A stretch of DNA of 64,000 nucleotides from VRUE01 sp963770315 (GCA_963770315.1 CAVYPC010000002.1:868001-932000), one strand, 5' to 3'. Shown: positions 1 to 7,979, numbered from the stretch's first letter. A program made the numbers and translations. The notes: generated by a model not told the origin, from the letters alone.

Positions 1-1
1 G

Positions 2-223
2 GTCGTGATCGAGCACAACCTCGACGTGATCAAGACCGCCGATCGCCTCGTCGACCTCGGGCCCGACGGGGGCGAAGAGGGAGGAGAGGTGATCGCCACC
101 GGTACCCCCGAGGAGGTCGCCGCGGTCGAGGTTTCCCACACCGGCCGCTTCCTCGCCGAGCTGGTCGAGCCGGCCAAGCCGAAGCGCTCAGTTCGCAAGC
201 GTCGCGAGCCCGTTGCGGCGTAG
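2..223 (+). CDS. uvrA: UvrABC excinuclease subunit A, C-terminal end (partial)
   Basis: Only the last 73 codons lie in the window; the gene begins upstream of base 1. The reading frame opens with VVIEHNLDVIKTADRLVDLGP and continues GGEEGGEVIATGTPEEVA. This is the H-loop and terminal segment of the second ABC ATPase domain of UvrA, the damage-recognition ATPase of nucleotide excision repair. The conserved His of the switch loop (IEHNLDVI) and the GGxGGEVIATGTPEE tail are diagnostic. A basic tail (KPKRSVRKRREPVAA) follows. Nothing else about the protein can be judged from this fragment. Confidence 0.93.
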   Translation, partial: VVIEHNLDVIKTADRLVDLGPDGGEEGGEVIATGTPEEVAAVEVSHTGRFLAELVEPAKPKRSVRKRREPVAA

Positions 224-320
224 CGATTCACCTTGAGTTAAAAGCTCTGGTGCCGGTGACCCCGGGGCGTTACCGTAGAGAGTGAAATACGCGGCAAGCG
301 GGTAAGGGCAGGGCTGGAAA

Positions 321-327
321 AAGGAGG
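321..327 (+). promoter_or_regulatory. Strong ribosome binding site of the sugar-binding lipoprotein gene
   Basis: AAGGAGG lies 5 nt before the ATG at 333, a full match to the anti-Shine-Dalgarno core. It fixes the start. The upstream gap (224-320) must hold the promoter, but I could not find a convincing -35/-10 pair there. Confidence 0.75.
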
Positions 328-332
328 AGTTC

Positions 333-1424
333 ATGTCCCGATCAGCTCTGAAGCGATTTCTAGTCGCGTTTGGTGTGTTGCTGGCGCTCGTCGCCGTGGC
401 CGCGGGTTGCGGTGGAAGCAGCGGCAGCGGTGGCGCCAAGATCGCCCTGTTGCTTCCCGAAAACGAAACGCCCCGCTACGAGTCCGACGACAGGCCGGAC
501 TTCGAAAAGGCGGTCGAAGAAGAATGCGAAGACTGTGAAGTCCTCTACAGCAATGCCGGCGGCGATGCGGAAAAACAGCAGAGCCAGGCCGAAGCGGCGC
601 TGACCCAGGGGGCCGACGTCCTCGTCGTTGACCCGATGGACTCCAAATCGGCAGCAGCGATCGCCGAAAAGGCCAAGGCCCAGAACGTCCCGGTGGTCAG
701 CTACGACCGGCTGATCGAAAACGGCGAAGTCGACGCCTACATCTCCTTCGACAACAAAAAAGTCGGTGAACTGCAGGCCGAAACGCTGTCGAAAAAACTG
801 AAAGAAGACGGCAGCACCAGCGGCCCGATCATCATGATCAACGGCGACCCGGCCGATCCCAATGCAGCGCTCTTCAAAGAAGGCGCCCACAACGGGTTCG
901 ACGCGGCCGGGGTTCAGATCGCCAAGGAATACGACACGCCCGGCTGGTCGGCTGAAAACGCCCAGCGTGAGGCACAGCAGGCGATCACCGCGCTCGGCAG
1001 CAACGGGTTCGCCGGCATCTACGCCGCCAACGACGACACCGGCGGCGGCGCGATCGCGGCGCTGAAAGGCGCCGGCATCAACCCCTCCGAAAAGCCCGTC
1101 ACCGGCCAGGACGCGACCGTCGCCGGCCTGCAGCGGATCCTCGCCGGACAGCAGTTCATGACGGTCTACAAGGAAATCCAGCCGGAGGCGCAGATCAGCG
1201 CCGAAATCGCCATCGCTCTGGCCGAAGGCGAAGAAGTACCGCAGGACAAAATCACCGAAGAAGTCGACAACGGCAAAGTCAAAGTGCCGTCCGTCCTGCT
1301 CAAACCGATCGCCGTGACCAAAGACAACGTCAAGAGCACGGTGATCGCCGACGAATTCGTCACCGCGTCCGAACTGTGCACCGGGCCCTACAAGCAGGCC
1401 TGCAAGGAAGCGGGGATCTCCTAG
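333..1424 (+). CDS. Sugar ABC transporter substrate-binding lipoprotein (XylF/ChvE-like)
   Basis: This is the extracytoplasmic sugar receptor of a CUT2-type ABC importer, 363 aa. The N-terminus has KR, then a hydrophobic stretch and the lipobox VAAGC (Cys26), so it should be lipid-anchored. The rest reads as a periplasmic-binding-protein type 1 fold: DVLVVDPMDS, PVVSYDRLI, and the C-lobe segment GWSAENAQREAQQAITAL followed by GIYAANDDTGGGAI, typical of xylose-type receptors. Start and RBS are clear. The next two genes are the ATPase and permease, so the three form one importer operon. Of its 33 Glu codons 30 are GAA, whereas the adjacent ATPase gene is almost all GAG. The exact sugar cannot be told from sequence. 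Confidence 0.88.
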   Translation: MSRSALKRFLVAFGVLLALVAVAAGCGGSSGSGGAKIALLLPENETPRYESDDRPDFEKAVEEECEDCEVLYSNAGGDAEKQQSQAEAALTQGADVLVVDPMDSKSAAAIAEKAKAQNVPVVSYDRLIENGEVDAYISFDNKKVGELQAETLSKKLKEDGSTSGPIIMINGDPADPNAALFKEGAHNGFDAAGVQIAKEYDTPGWSAENAQREAQQAITALGSNGFAGIYAANDDTGGGAIAALKGAGINPSEKPVTGQDATVAGLQRILAGQQFMTVYKEIQPEAQISAEIAIALAEGEEVPQDKITEEVDNGKVKVPSVLLKPIAVTKDNVKSTVIADEFVTASELCTGPYKQACKEAGIS

Positions 1425-1443
1425 GACGCCGGGAGCTGAGGCG

Positions 1444-2217
1444 ATGAGCCCCGACGGCGCACTCCTCGAGCTCGACGGAGTGAGCAAGCGATTCGGCCCG
1501 GTCCAGGCTCTGGACCGGGTCGACTTCAGTGTCCACGCCGGCGAGGTCGTCGGCCTGGTCGGCGACAACGGCGCCGGGAAGTCGACGTTGGTGAAGACGA
1601 TCGCCGGGATCCACACGGCCGATGAGGGGCGGATTCGCTTCGAGGGCCGCGAGATCAAGGTCACGCGGCCGCAGGACGCGACTCAACTCGGGATCGCCAC
1701 CGTCTACCAGGATCTCGCCCTCTGCGACAACCTCGACGTCGTCGCCAACGTCTTCCTGGGGCAGGAGGAGGTATCGCCGGGCACGGGGGAGGTCTCGCGC
1801 CAACTCGACGAGGCGAAAATGGAGCACAGCGCTGGAGAGCTGCTCTCCAGCCTTGCCGTGACGATCCCGAGCCTGCGCACCGAGGTGGGGACGCTCTCGG
1901 GCGGTCAGCGTCAGCAGGTCGCGGTCGCCCGCTCTCTGCTGGGCGAGCCGCGGGTCGTGCTGCTGGACGAGCCTACGGCGGCGCTTGGCGTGCCACAGAC
2001 CAAGCAGGTGCTGGAGCTGATCGGGCGCCTGCGCGAGCGTGGCCTCGGGGTCGTCGTGATCAGCCACAACCTGGCGAACGTCTTCGAGGTGGCGGACCGG
2101 ATCGTCGTCCTGCGCCTCGGCCGAGCCGCCGGGGACTTCAAGGCCGAAGAAACCACCGAGGAGCACGTCGTCTCGGCGATCACCGGTCTCGGTGAGAACT
2201 CCAAGGAGGAGAAGTGA
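1444..2217 (+). CDS. Sugar ABC transporter ATP-binding protein, single-domain
   Basis: The ATPase (257 aa) that powers the sugar importer. It shows Walker A GDNGAGKST (about residues 40-48), the Q-loop region TVYQDLALCDNL, signature LSGGQRQQ, Walker B VVLLDEPTAAL and an H-loop VISHNL. It contains one nucleotide-binding domain. Classical CUT2 importers (MglA, RbsA, XylG) have two fused NBDs of about 500 aa, so this one probably dimerises like FrcA-type subunits. The start ATG is 20 nt after the receptor gene. Its 3' end overlaps the permease start by 4 nt (GTGA), implying coupled translation. Confidence 0.92.
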   Translation: MSPDGALLELDGVSKRFGPVQALDRVDFSVHAGEVVGLVGDNGAGKSTLVKTIAGIHTADEGRIRFEGREIKVTRPQDATQLGIATVYQDLALCDNLDVVANVFLGQEEVSPGTGEVSRQLDEAKMEHSAGELLSSLAVTIPSLRTEVGTLSGGQRQQVAVARSLLGEPRVVLLDEPTAALGVPQTKQVLELIGRLRERGLGVVVISHNLANVFEVADRIVVLRLGRAAGDFKAEETTEEHVVSAITGLGENSKEEK

Positions 2218-3374
2218 GCGCCAACCTGCGGCGCCTGGTTCAGGGCGACCTCGCATCAGCCCGCGTCGTCCTCGGCCTGGCCCTGATCTGGATCATCTTC
2301 CAGTCTCAGAACGACCGCTTTCTCTCTGCCGAGAACCTGACCAACCTGATGCTGCAGATCACGGCCATCGGCCTGATCTCGGTCGGCATCGTCTACGTCC
2401 TGCTGCTCGGCGAGATCGATCTCTCGGTGGGGGCGGTCAGTGGCCTTGCTGCCGGGGTGATGGCGGTCTTGAACGTCAAGCATGGCTGGAACCCCTATCT
2501 GGCGATCGTCGCCGCGATCCTGGTGGGCACGGCGATCGGTCTACTTCAGGGCTCTCTCTTCAGTCGCTTCGCGATCCCGTCCTTCGTCGTCACCCTGGCC
2601 GGCTTACTGGCATGGCAAGGGGCTTTGCTGCAAGTGCTCGGATCCACCGGGTCGATCAACCTCACCGATCCCAAAATCACCGGATTGGCGAACACCTTCT
2701 ACTCCGACGCGGTCGGCTGGATCTTCTGCGCGATCGTCATCGCCGCCTATGCGGCCGTCGTCCTGCTCGGCCACCGGCGCCGGGTGGCGGCGGGACTCGC
2801 CGGCGAGAACGTGCCGGCGCTCGTGCTGCGGGTGGTGTTCGTCGCGGCGATCTCGATCGTCGCCGTGACGGTCCTCAACTCCGACCGCGGCGTGCCCCTG
2901 GCACTGCTCATCCTGCTCGCCTTCGTCGTCGGCATGGAGTACGTGGTCAAGCGCACCCGTTTCGGCCGCCACGTCTACGCCGTCGGCGGTAGCGCCGAGG
3001 CGGCCCGCCGTGCTGGTATCCGGGTCAACGGCGTGCGGGTCGCGGTCTTCGCGATCTCCGGCTCGATGGCGGCGATCGGCGGGATCATGGCGGCGTCGCG
3101 CCTGCTGGCGGTCAACCAGGGCTCGGGAGGCAGCGAACTGCTGCTGCTCGCGATCGCCGGCCCGGTGATCGCCGGCACCAGTCTCTTCGGCGGCCGCGGC
3201 TCGGTCTGGACCGCTCTGCTCGGCGCTCTGGTGATTGGCTCGATCTCCAACGGCATGGACCTGCTCGCCCTCACCTCGGCGGTCAAGTTCATGGTCACCG
3301 GCGGCGTCCTGCTGCTCGCCGTCCTGGTCGACGCGATCGCCCGCCAGCAGCGCCAGGCGGCAGGGCGAGTGTAG
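2214..3374 (+). CDS. Sugar ABC transporter permease (CUT2/BPD_transp_2 family)
   Basis: Integral membrane channel subunit of the sugar importer, 386 aa with roughly ten hydrophobic segments. The motif VLLLGEIDLSVGAVSGLAAG near residues 60-80 and the C-terminal GGRGSVWTALLGALVIGSISNGMDLL are hallmarks of the RbsC/XylH permease family. The GTG start at 2214 overlaps the stop of the ATPase gene (GTGA) and is preceded by AAGGAGG at 2203-2209, so the start is well supported. Together with the two genes before it this completes one importer. Confidence 0.92.
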   Translation: MSANLRRLVQGDLASARVVLGLALIWIIFQSQNDRFLSAENLTNLMLQITAIGLISVGIVYVLLLGEIDLSVGAVSGLAAGVMAVLNVKHGWNPYLAIVAAILVGTAIGLLQGSLFSRFAIPSFVVTLAGLLAWQGALLQVLGSTGSINLTDPKITGLANTFYSDAVGWIFCAIVIAAYAAVVLLGHRRRVAAGLAGENVPALVLRVVFVAAISIVAVTVLNSDRGVPLALLILLAFVVGMEYVVKRTRFGRHVYAVGGSAEAARRAGIRVNGVRVAVFAISGSMAAIGGIMAASRLLAVNQGSGGSELLLLAIAGPVIAGTSLFGGRGSVWTALLGALVIGSISNGMDLLALTSAVKFMVTGGVLLLAVLVDAIARQQRQAAGRV

Positions 3375-3399
3375 ACAACAAGACGCGACATCCATGAAA

Positions 3400-3420
3400 A
3401 TGTGCTACGTTGGCGCACAT
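3400..3420. promoter_or_regulatory. Leaderless promoter and operator-like inverted repeat of the toxin-antitoxin pair
   Basis: ATGTGC (3400-3405) and GCACAT (3415-3420) form a perfect 6-bp inverted repeat around a 9-nt centre. The centre contains the -10-like box TACGTT (3406-3411), 7 nt before the antitoxin ATG at 3419. The arrangement places an operator directly over the promoter. That fits the autorepression known for Phd/VapB antitoxins. Binding itself is inference. Confidence 0.5.
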
Positions 3421-3700
3421 GAACTCGGTTGGCGTTCGCGAGCTCCGACAGAACCTGTCCCGCTATCTGCACGAGGTAAAGGAGGGGGGCAGTTTTCGGG
3501 TCACCGAGCATGGCCGTGAGGTGGCGCGGTTGGTTCCGTCCGGGCCCGCCGATTCGACGATCGCCCGATTGGTCGCCGAGCGGGGCGCGACGATGCCGAA
3601 GGCCGACCTGGTCGCTTTGGCAAAGGCATCCGAGTTGCCGCCGGCGGTGGGGCCGCCGAGCAGCGTGATCCTCGACGAACTGCGAGAAGAGCGGCTATAG
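3419..3700 (+). CDS. Phd/YefM- or VapB-type antitoxin
   Basis: A 93-aa antitoxin. The N-terminus, VGVRELRQNLSRYLHEVKEGGSFRVTEHGREVARLVP, matches the Phd/YefM DNA-binding fold almost residue for residue: VRELRxNLSxYLxxV and VTxxGxPVARLVP. The variable C-terminal half would wrap the toxin. I chose the ATG at 3419 over the in-frame TTG at 3410 because a TACGTT box lies 7 nt upstream of the ATG, as in many leaderless genes of this window. It ends in TAG at 3700, touching the toxin reading frame. The cognate toxin is the PIN protein that follows. Confidence 0.85.
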   Translation: MNSVGVRELRQNLSRYLHEVKEGGSFRVTEHGREVARLVPSGPADSTIARLVAERGATMPKADLVALAKASELPPAVGPPSSVILDELREERL

Positions 3701-4095
3701 CAAGCCGGGTCGCATATCTGGACACCTCCGCATATGTGAAGCTGCCGCTTCGCGAGGCGGAGAAAGATGCTCTGCTTCGCGAGTTGGTCGAGTGGGAAGG
3801 GTTTGTTTCGAGCGGCCTCTTGGGGGTCGAGTCACTCCGCGCCTGTGCTCGCTACGGCGCCAGCTACGAACGCGCCGCCAGGGAATGGATGGAGGGCGTC
3901 TCATTGCTACCCGTCGATGACGGGGTGCTCGATGTCGCCGCCGAGCTGGAGCCCGTCGGGCTGCGAAGCCTCGATGCGCTGCATCTGGCGACCGCTATAT
4001 CCCTCGGAGACGAGGTTGGCGTCTTTTTCACCTATGACGAGCGCCTCGGTCGCGCCGCCGGAGAAAATGGGCTGACGGTCTCCCGGCCGGTCTGA
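3697..4095 (+). CDS. PIN-domain ribonuclease toxin (VapC-like), unusual start
   Basis: A PIN-domain RNase toxin. The open frame reads ASRVAYLDTSAYVKLPLRE from about 3700. It carries the four acidic positions expected of the family: Asp in YLDTS, Glu in GVESLR, Asp in RSLDALHLA and Asp in TYDERLG. The first ordinary start codon (GTG 3736) lies after the first catalytic Asp, so translation must begin earlier. No ATG, GTG or TTG exists in frame upstream. An ATA at 3697 overlaps the antitoxin stop (ATAG), in the place where ATGA is usual. I list that as the most likely start; CTG at 3718 is the alternative. Length would be 132 aa, normal for VapC. Confidence 0.72.
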   Translation: MASRVAYLDTSAYVKLPLREAEKDALLRELVEWEGFVSSGLLGVESLRACARYGASYERAAREWMEGVSLLPVDDGVLDVAAELEPVGLRSLDALHLATAISLGDEVGVFFTYDERLGRAAGENGLTVSRPV

Positions 4096-4104
4096 TCTCA
4101 GGCT

Positions 4105-5064
4105 TCAGCGGTCGACCAGCAGCGAGGCGCCGATCGCGCCGCCGAGGTCGCCGAGCGAGGCGACCCGAACCGCGGGGGGGCGCTCGTTGACGAAGAGGTG
4201 CTTGTCCATCTCCCTTGTCAGCGGCTCCATATAGCGCTCGCCGAAGCGGATGCCGAGGCCGCCGCCGATGATCACCGCCTCGGGATCGAGCAGGTTCACG
4301 GCCGAGGCAACACCCGTTCCGAGCGCCTCGATCGCGCGATCGACCAGCTTCGTTGCGAGGTGATCGCCGTGGTCGATAGCGCGCTCCCAGATGCCGCTGG
4401 TGAGGCGCGGTTTGCCGTGCTTCTCCATCAGCTTGAAGAGGTCGGTCTTGTGGCCCTCCTCCTGCTCGCGGCGCGCCTCGGCTTCCATCGCCGCTCGCCC
4501 CGCGTAAGCCTCCATGCAACCCTTGCGCCCGCAGGGGCACTTGGCGCCGCCGCGCTTGACGACCATGTGGCCGATCTCCCCGGCGGCGCCGCGACCGAGC
4601 CAGGGCTTGCCGTCGAGGACGAGCCCACCGCCGACCCCGGTTCCCCAGAAGACCCCGATCAGGCTGCGGAACTCGCGACCGGCGCCGAGGTGGAACTCCG
4701 CCTCGGTCGCCACCTGCACGTCGTTGCCGACCCGCACCGGGGTTCCAAGCGCCTTCGAGAGGGTTTCGCCGAGCGGGAAGCTGCCTTCCCAATCCGGCAG
4801 ATTGCGGGCGGTCGATACGACCCCGGTCTGCTCGTTTGCGTCGCCGGGTGAGCCGACCCCGGCCCCACTCAGCTCCTCAGGCTTCACCCCCGCGGCGGAG
4901 GCGGCTTCGCGCAGTGCGTCCTCCATCGCACTGGCAACGTTGGCCGGACCGCCCGCGGTGGGCGTAGGTTGCCGCGCTTCCCCGTACACCTTCCCGCCGG
5001 CGTCGACGATCACCGTCTGGATCTTGGTGCCGCCGAGGTCGATGCCGCCGCGCAGGTCGCTCAC
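4105..5064 (-). CDS. ROK-family sugar kinase (glucokinase-like)
   Basis: A cytoplasmic sugar kinase of 319 aa. The N-terminal phosphate-binding loop is GGIDLGGTKIQ (residues 6-16). The ROK zinc motif CPCGRKGCMEAYAG (about 174-187) keeps all three Cys, and EIGHMVV precedes it. The glycine-rich AVIIGGGLG loop is near the C-terminus. ROK kinases phosphorylate glucose, N-acetylglucosamine or related sugars. It lacks the N-terminal helix-turn-helix of ROK repressors, so it is an enzyme. The GTG start was chosen because a TAGACT box lies 7 nt upstream; longer reading frames through the divergent gene are not credible. It converges with the toxin gene (9 bp apart). A link to the importer at 333-3374 is plausible but unproven. 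Confidence 0.88.
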   Translation of the reverse strand: MSDLRGGIDLGGTKIQTVIVDAGGKVYGEARQPTPTAGGPANVASAMEDALREAASAAGVKPEELSGAGVGSPGDANEQTGVVSTARNLPDWEGSFPLGETLSKALGTPVRVGNDVQVATEAEFHLGAGREFRSLIGVFWGTGVGGGLVLDGKPWLGRGAAGEIGHMVVKRGGAKCPCGRKGCMEAYAGRAAMEAEARREQEEGHKTDLFKLMEKHGKPRLTSGIWERAIDHGDHLATKLVDRAIEALGTGVASAVNLLDPEAVIIGGGLGIRFGERYMEPLTREMDKHLFVNERPPAVRVASLGDLGGAIGASLLVDR

Positions 5065-5071
5065 GCGGCAA

Positions 5072-5077
5072 AGTCTA
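5072..5077 (-). promoter_or_regulatory. Leaderless -10 box of the ROK kinase gene
   Basis: On the minus strand TAGACT ends 7 nt before the GTG start at 5064. This matches the TAnnnT spacing seen upstream of many genes here. No -35 element is evident. Confidence 0.5.
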
Positions 5078-5106
5078 TGTCGCAGTGCTTCTGGGAAGCT
5101 AGGCGC

Positions 5107-5694
5107 GTGAGCGAGCTGGGGGCCTGGCGACTCTGGTGGGCGAAGCGCCGCTGGTACGAGCGCAACCGGCGCCCATTGCGGCGCTGGCGGCTTGCCCGCC
5201 ATGCGGCTCGTGGGGGCTTCTTCGTTCGCCAGCCGGTCGAGGGCGAGTTGCTGGAGGCGCTCGACGAGGGCCGGCTGAAGATCGGGGAGGGCACCCTGCT
5301 CGAGCCGGGCTGCTGGCTGACGCTGGCGCCCGAGGCGCGGATCGAGATCGGCGCCGGCTGCTTCCTCAACCGCAACACGATGCTCGCTGCGTATGAGCGG
5401 ATCGAGATCGGCGATCACACGATGTTCGCCAACGGCTGCTTCGTCGGCGACGCCGAGCATCGCTTCGACGACCCCGACGCGCCGATCACCTGGCAGGGCT
5501 TCACCAGCAAGGGTCCCGTCAAGATCGGCTCCAACTGCTGGTTCGGGGTCAATTGCGCCATCACCAGCGGCGTCACGATCGGCGAGCGCTGCGTGATCGG
5601 CGCCAACTCCGTCGTCACCCAGGATCTACCGGAGGGCACGATCGCGGCGGGCGCCCCGGCCCGTGTGATCAAGCCCATTGAGTTCCGCCGGTAG
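5107..5694 (+). CDS. Hexapeptide-repeat acyltransferase (left-handed beta-helix)
   Basis: A 195-aa transferase of the LbH family (maltose/galactoside or serine O-acetyltransferase type). After a basic, Trp-rich N-terminus (WRLWWAKRRWYERNRR) the sequence shows isoleucine-patch hexapeptides: IEIGAGCFLN, IEIGDHTMFAN, VKIGSNCWFGVN, VTIGERCVIGANSVV. It ends with the usual cap GTIAAGAPARVIKPI. Such enzymes acetylate sugars or polysaccharide precursors; the acceptor cannot be identified. The start is uncertain between GTG 5107 and an in-frame ATG at 5077. The latter would overlap the kinase promoter. The gene is transcribed divergently from the ROK kinase, and its 3' end contains the promoter of the pan operon. 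Confidence 0.82.
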   Translation: MSELGAWRLWWAKRRWYERNRRPLRRWRLARHAARGGFFVRQPVEGELLEALDEGRLKIGEGTLLEPGCWLTLAPEARIEIGAGCFLNRNTMLAAYERIEIGDHTMFANGCFVGDAEHRFDDPDAPITWQGFTSKGPVKIGSNCWFGVNCAITSGVTIGERCVIGANSVVTQDLPEGTIAAGAPARVIKPIEFRR

Positions 5695-5705
5695 CTGCCT
5701 ATACT
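5678..5705 (+). promoter_or_regulatory. Promoter of the panC-panD-panB operon
   Basis: TTGAGT (5678-5683), a 16-nt spacer and TATACT (5700-5705) form the best sigma-70-type promoter in the window. It overlaps the last codons of the acyltransferase gene. A start site near 5712 would give a leader of about 30 nt before the panC ATG at 5744. Confidence 0.7.
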
Positions 5706-5743
5706 TCGTGCTTCGGCCGTGACCTGACCAGGCATGGACCACA

Positions 5744-6634
5744 ATGAACCTCGCACTGACCGAGCCTTCGCATGCAAGAGCAGGCGTCAAGCTCGTCCGC
5801 GCCAAGGACGAGCTGCGAGCCCTGCTCGCCGGCCCACGCCGTGAGGGCCGCTCGATCGGCCTGGTGCCGACGATGGGCTACCTGCACGAGGGCCATCTCT
5901 CGCTGCTGTGTGCGGCTCGCGCCGAGTGCGACGTCGTCGTGATGAGCCTCTTTGTCAACCCCGCCCAGTTCGGCTCCGGCGAGGATCTGGGTCGTTACCC
6001 GCGGGACGAGGAGCGCGACGCCGAGCTGGCGGGTGAGGCCGGCGTCGACCTGATCTACGCGCCGCCGGTCGAGGAGGTCTACCCGCAGGGCTTCTCGACC
6101 GCGGTCGAGGTTGCCGGGGTGACCGAGGTCCTCTGCGGCGATCCGTCGCGGCGCGGCCCCGAGCACTTCCGCGGCGTCACCACCGTCGTCGCCAAGCTCT
6201 TCAACACCGTCGGGCCCGATGTCGCCTACTTCGGCCAGAAGGACGCCCAGCAGCTGGCGGCGATCCGCCGCATGGTCCGCGACCTCGACATCCCCGTGCG
6301 GATCGAGGCGCTGCCGATCGTGCGCGAGCCCGATGGGCTGGCGATGAGCTCGCGCAATGCCTATCTCGGTCTTGAGGACCGCGAGCGGGCGACGGCGCTC
6401 TCGCGAGCGCTCGACGTGGTCGAGCGCGTTGCCCGCGAGGGCTCGCTGGGCGCCGGGATCGAGGCCGGGCGGCGCGAGCTCGAGGTGGCGGGGGTCGAGC
6501 CGGAGTACCTGGAGGCCCGCGATCCCGAAAATTTGGAGCCGGTAGCCGCGTTGAACGGGCGCCCGGTCTTAGTCGCAGTCGCCGCCCGAGTGGGCGGTGC
6601 GCGGCTCATCGACAACATCTTGATCCGGCCATGA
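5744..6634 (+). CDS. panC: Pantoate--beta-alanine ligase
   Basis: Pantothenate synthetase joins pantoate and beta-alanine with ATP, the last step of vitamin B5 synthesis. The 296-aa protein has every family motif: VPTMGYLHEGH (HIGH-type nucleotidyl loop), SLFVNPAQFG, EHFRGVTTVVAKLFN, FGQKDAQQL and AMSSRNAYL. The length is normal. It opens a three-gene operon with panD and panB, which supply beta-alanine and ketopantoate, so two of its three precursor steps are encoded beside it; the ketopantoate reductase panE is not in this window. Confidence 0.97.
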   Translation: MNLALTEPSHARAGVKLVRAKDELRALLAGPRREGRSIGLVPTMGYLHEGHLSLLCAARAECDVVVMSLFVNPAQFGSGEDLGRYPRDEERDAELAGEAGVDLIYAPPVEEVYPQGFSTAVEVAGVTEVLCGDPSRRGPEHFRGVTTVVAKLFNTVGPDVAYFGQKDAQQLAAIRRMVRDLDIPVRIEALPIVREPDGLAMSSRNAYLGLEDRERATALSRALDVVERVAREGSLGAGIEAGRRELEVAGVEPEYLEARDPENLEPVAALNGRPVLVAVAARVGGARLIDNILIRP

Positions 6635-6664
6635 AGGCCTGAACCCAAGGGGAGACCAGATCCA

Positions 6665-7060
6665 ATGCAGAGGCAGATGCTCAAGTCCAAGATCCACCGG
6701 GCGACGGTGACCGACTGCGACGTCGACTACATCGGCAGCATCACGGTCGACACCGAGCTGATGGCAAGCGCCGACCTGATTACCAACGAGCAGGTCCACG
6801 TCTGGGACATCGACAACGGCGCCCGCTTCGTCACCTACGTGATCGACGGCGAGCCGGGCTCGGGGACGATGCAGGTGAACGGCGCCGCCGCCCACCTGAC
6901 CCGACCCGGGCACAAGATCATCGTCGCCTCCTTCGGCGCCTACGACGAGAGCGATCTGGAGACCTACTCCCCCGTCGTCGTCCACGTCGACGACGACAAC
7001 CGGGCGGTCGCGGTCGACAGCCACCCGGAGGTGCTGCTCTCGCAGGAGGTCCTCTCATGA
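6665..7060 (+). CDS. panD: Aspartate 1-decarboxylase (proenzyme)
   Basis: Pyruvoyl-dependent enzyme that makes beta-alanine from aspartate. The 131-aa proenzyme begins MQRQMLKSKIHRATVTDCDVDYIGS. Self-cleavage is expected between Gly24 and Ser25, where the new N-terminal Ser becomes the pyruvoyl group. ITNEQVHVWDIDNGARF and the NGAAAHL segment are also typical. It lies 30 nt after panC, and its stop overlaps the panB start (ATGA), so the three genes are likely translated from one message. Confidence 0.97.
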   Translation: MQRQMLKSKIHRATVTDCDVDYIGSITVDTELMASADLITNEQVHVWDIDNGARFVTYVIDGEPGSGTMQVNGAAAHLTRPGHKIIVASFGAYDESDLETYSPVVVHVDDDNRAVAVDSHPEVLLSQEVLS

Positions 7061-7959
7061 GCGAGCGAGCGCCGATCACCCTGCCCCGCCTGGCTGAGAT
7101 GAAGGAGGCCGGCGAACCGATCGTGATGGTCACCGCTTACGACTATCCGTCGGCGCGCGTTGCCGAGGAGGCCGGGGTCGACCTCGTCCTGGTCGGCGAT
7201 ACCGCGGCGATGGTCGTGCTCGGCTATCCCGGCACCGAGGCGGTCTCGATGGACGAGATGGTGATGCTGGGAAAGGCGGTGCGGCGCGGGGTGCGCACGC
7301 CGCTGATGGTCGGCGACCTGCCGATGGGCAGCTACGAGGCGAGCAACGAGCTCGCGGTCTGCAGCGCCCAGCGCCTGGTCAAGGAGACCGGCTGCCAGGT
7401 GGTCAAGCTCGAGGCGGGGGGGACGTCCGTCGAGCGGGCTCGGGCGATCGTCCGTGCCGGCATCCCGGTGATGGGGCATGTCGGCCTGACCCCGCAGACC
7501 GCGACCGCGCTGGGCGGCTACAAGACGCAGGGCAAGACGGCGCAGGGAGCGATCCAGCTGCTCGAGGATGCCCTGGCGCTCCAATCCGTCGGCTGCTTCG
7601 CGATCGTCTTCGAGGCGGTCCCGGCGGCGATCGCCGAGGTGATCGTCGAGAAGCTCGAGATTCCGGCGATCGGCATCGGCGCCGGCCAGGCGACCGCCGG
7701 TCAGGTCCTCGTCTACCACGATCTGCTCGGGATCACGACCGGGCGCGCGCCCAAATTCGTCAAGCGCTACGCCGAGATCCACGCGGCGATGGTTGAGGGC
7801 GTCGGCCGTTACGCGGAGGAGGTGCGCTCGCACCGCTTCCCCGAGCCCGACCACGTCTACGCGATCGAGCCGGCCGAGCTGCAGGAGTTCCGCCGCTACC
7901 TGGAGCAGAAGGACGGTCTGGCTTCGCGGGCGTCATGGGCCTGGGAGCCGCTGCCCTGA
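7057..7959 (+). CDS. panB: 3-methyl-2-oxobutanoate hydroxymethyltransferase
   Basis: PanB forms ketopantoate from ketoisovalerate and methylene-tetrahydrofolate. The 300-aa TIM barrel shows MVTAYDYPSARVAEEAGVD, the metal-binding VGDTAAMVVLGY, GDLPMGSYE, VKLEAGG, PVMGHVGLTPQ and IGIGAGQATAGQVLVYHDLLG. The start overlaps the panD stop by 4 nt. The C-terminal extension after FRRYLEQK is short and unremarkable. Confidence 0.97.
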   Translation: MSERAPITLPRLAEMKEAGEPIVMVTAYDYPSARVAEEAGVDLVLVGDTAAMVVLGYPGTEAVSMDEMVMLGKAVRRGVRTPLMVGDLPMGSYEASNELAVCSAQRLVKETGCQVVKLEAGGTSVERARAIVRAGIPVMGHVGLTPQTATALGGYKTQGKTAQGAIQLLEDALALQSVGCFAIVFEAVPAAIAEVIVEKLEIPAIGIGAGQATAGQVLVYHDLLGITTGRAPKFVKRYAEIHAAMVEGVGRYAEEVRSHRFPEPDHVYAIEPAELQEFRRYLEQKDGLASRASWAWEPLP

Positions 7960-7973
7960 GGTCCAACCGCGGT

Positions 7974-7979
7974 TAGCAT
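7974..7979 (+). promoter_or_regulatory. Leaderless -10 box of the uracil-DNA glycosylase gene
   Basis: TAGCAT lies 7 nt before the ATG at 7987, and no Shine-Dalgarno sequence is present. This supports both the start and a leaderless transcript that separates this operon from panB. Confidence 0.55.

Noticed and set aside
224..320. Promoter TTGAGT at 234-239 for the sugar importer
   Set aside because: No acceptable -10 lies 15-19 nt downstream; TACCGT at 271-276 is too far away.
360..1664. Long antisense open frames across many genes (for example 360-1664, 11240-13798, 14049-16094 and 17335-19377 on the minus strand)
   Set aside because: They are products of high-GC third-position bias opposite real genes. 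Their translations are low-complexity (Arg/Gly/Asp/His-rich) and match no family.
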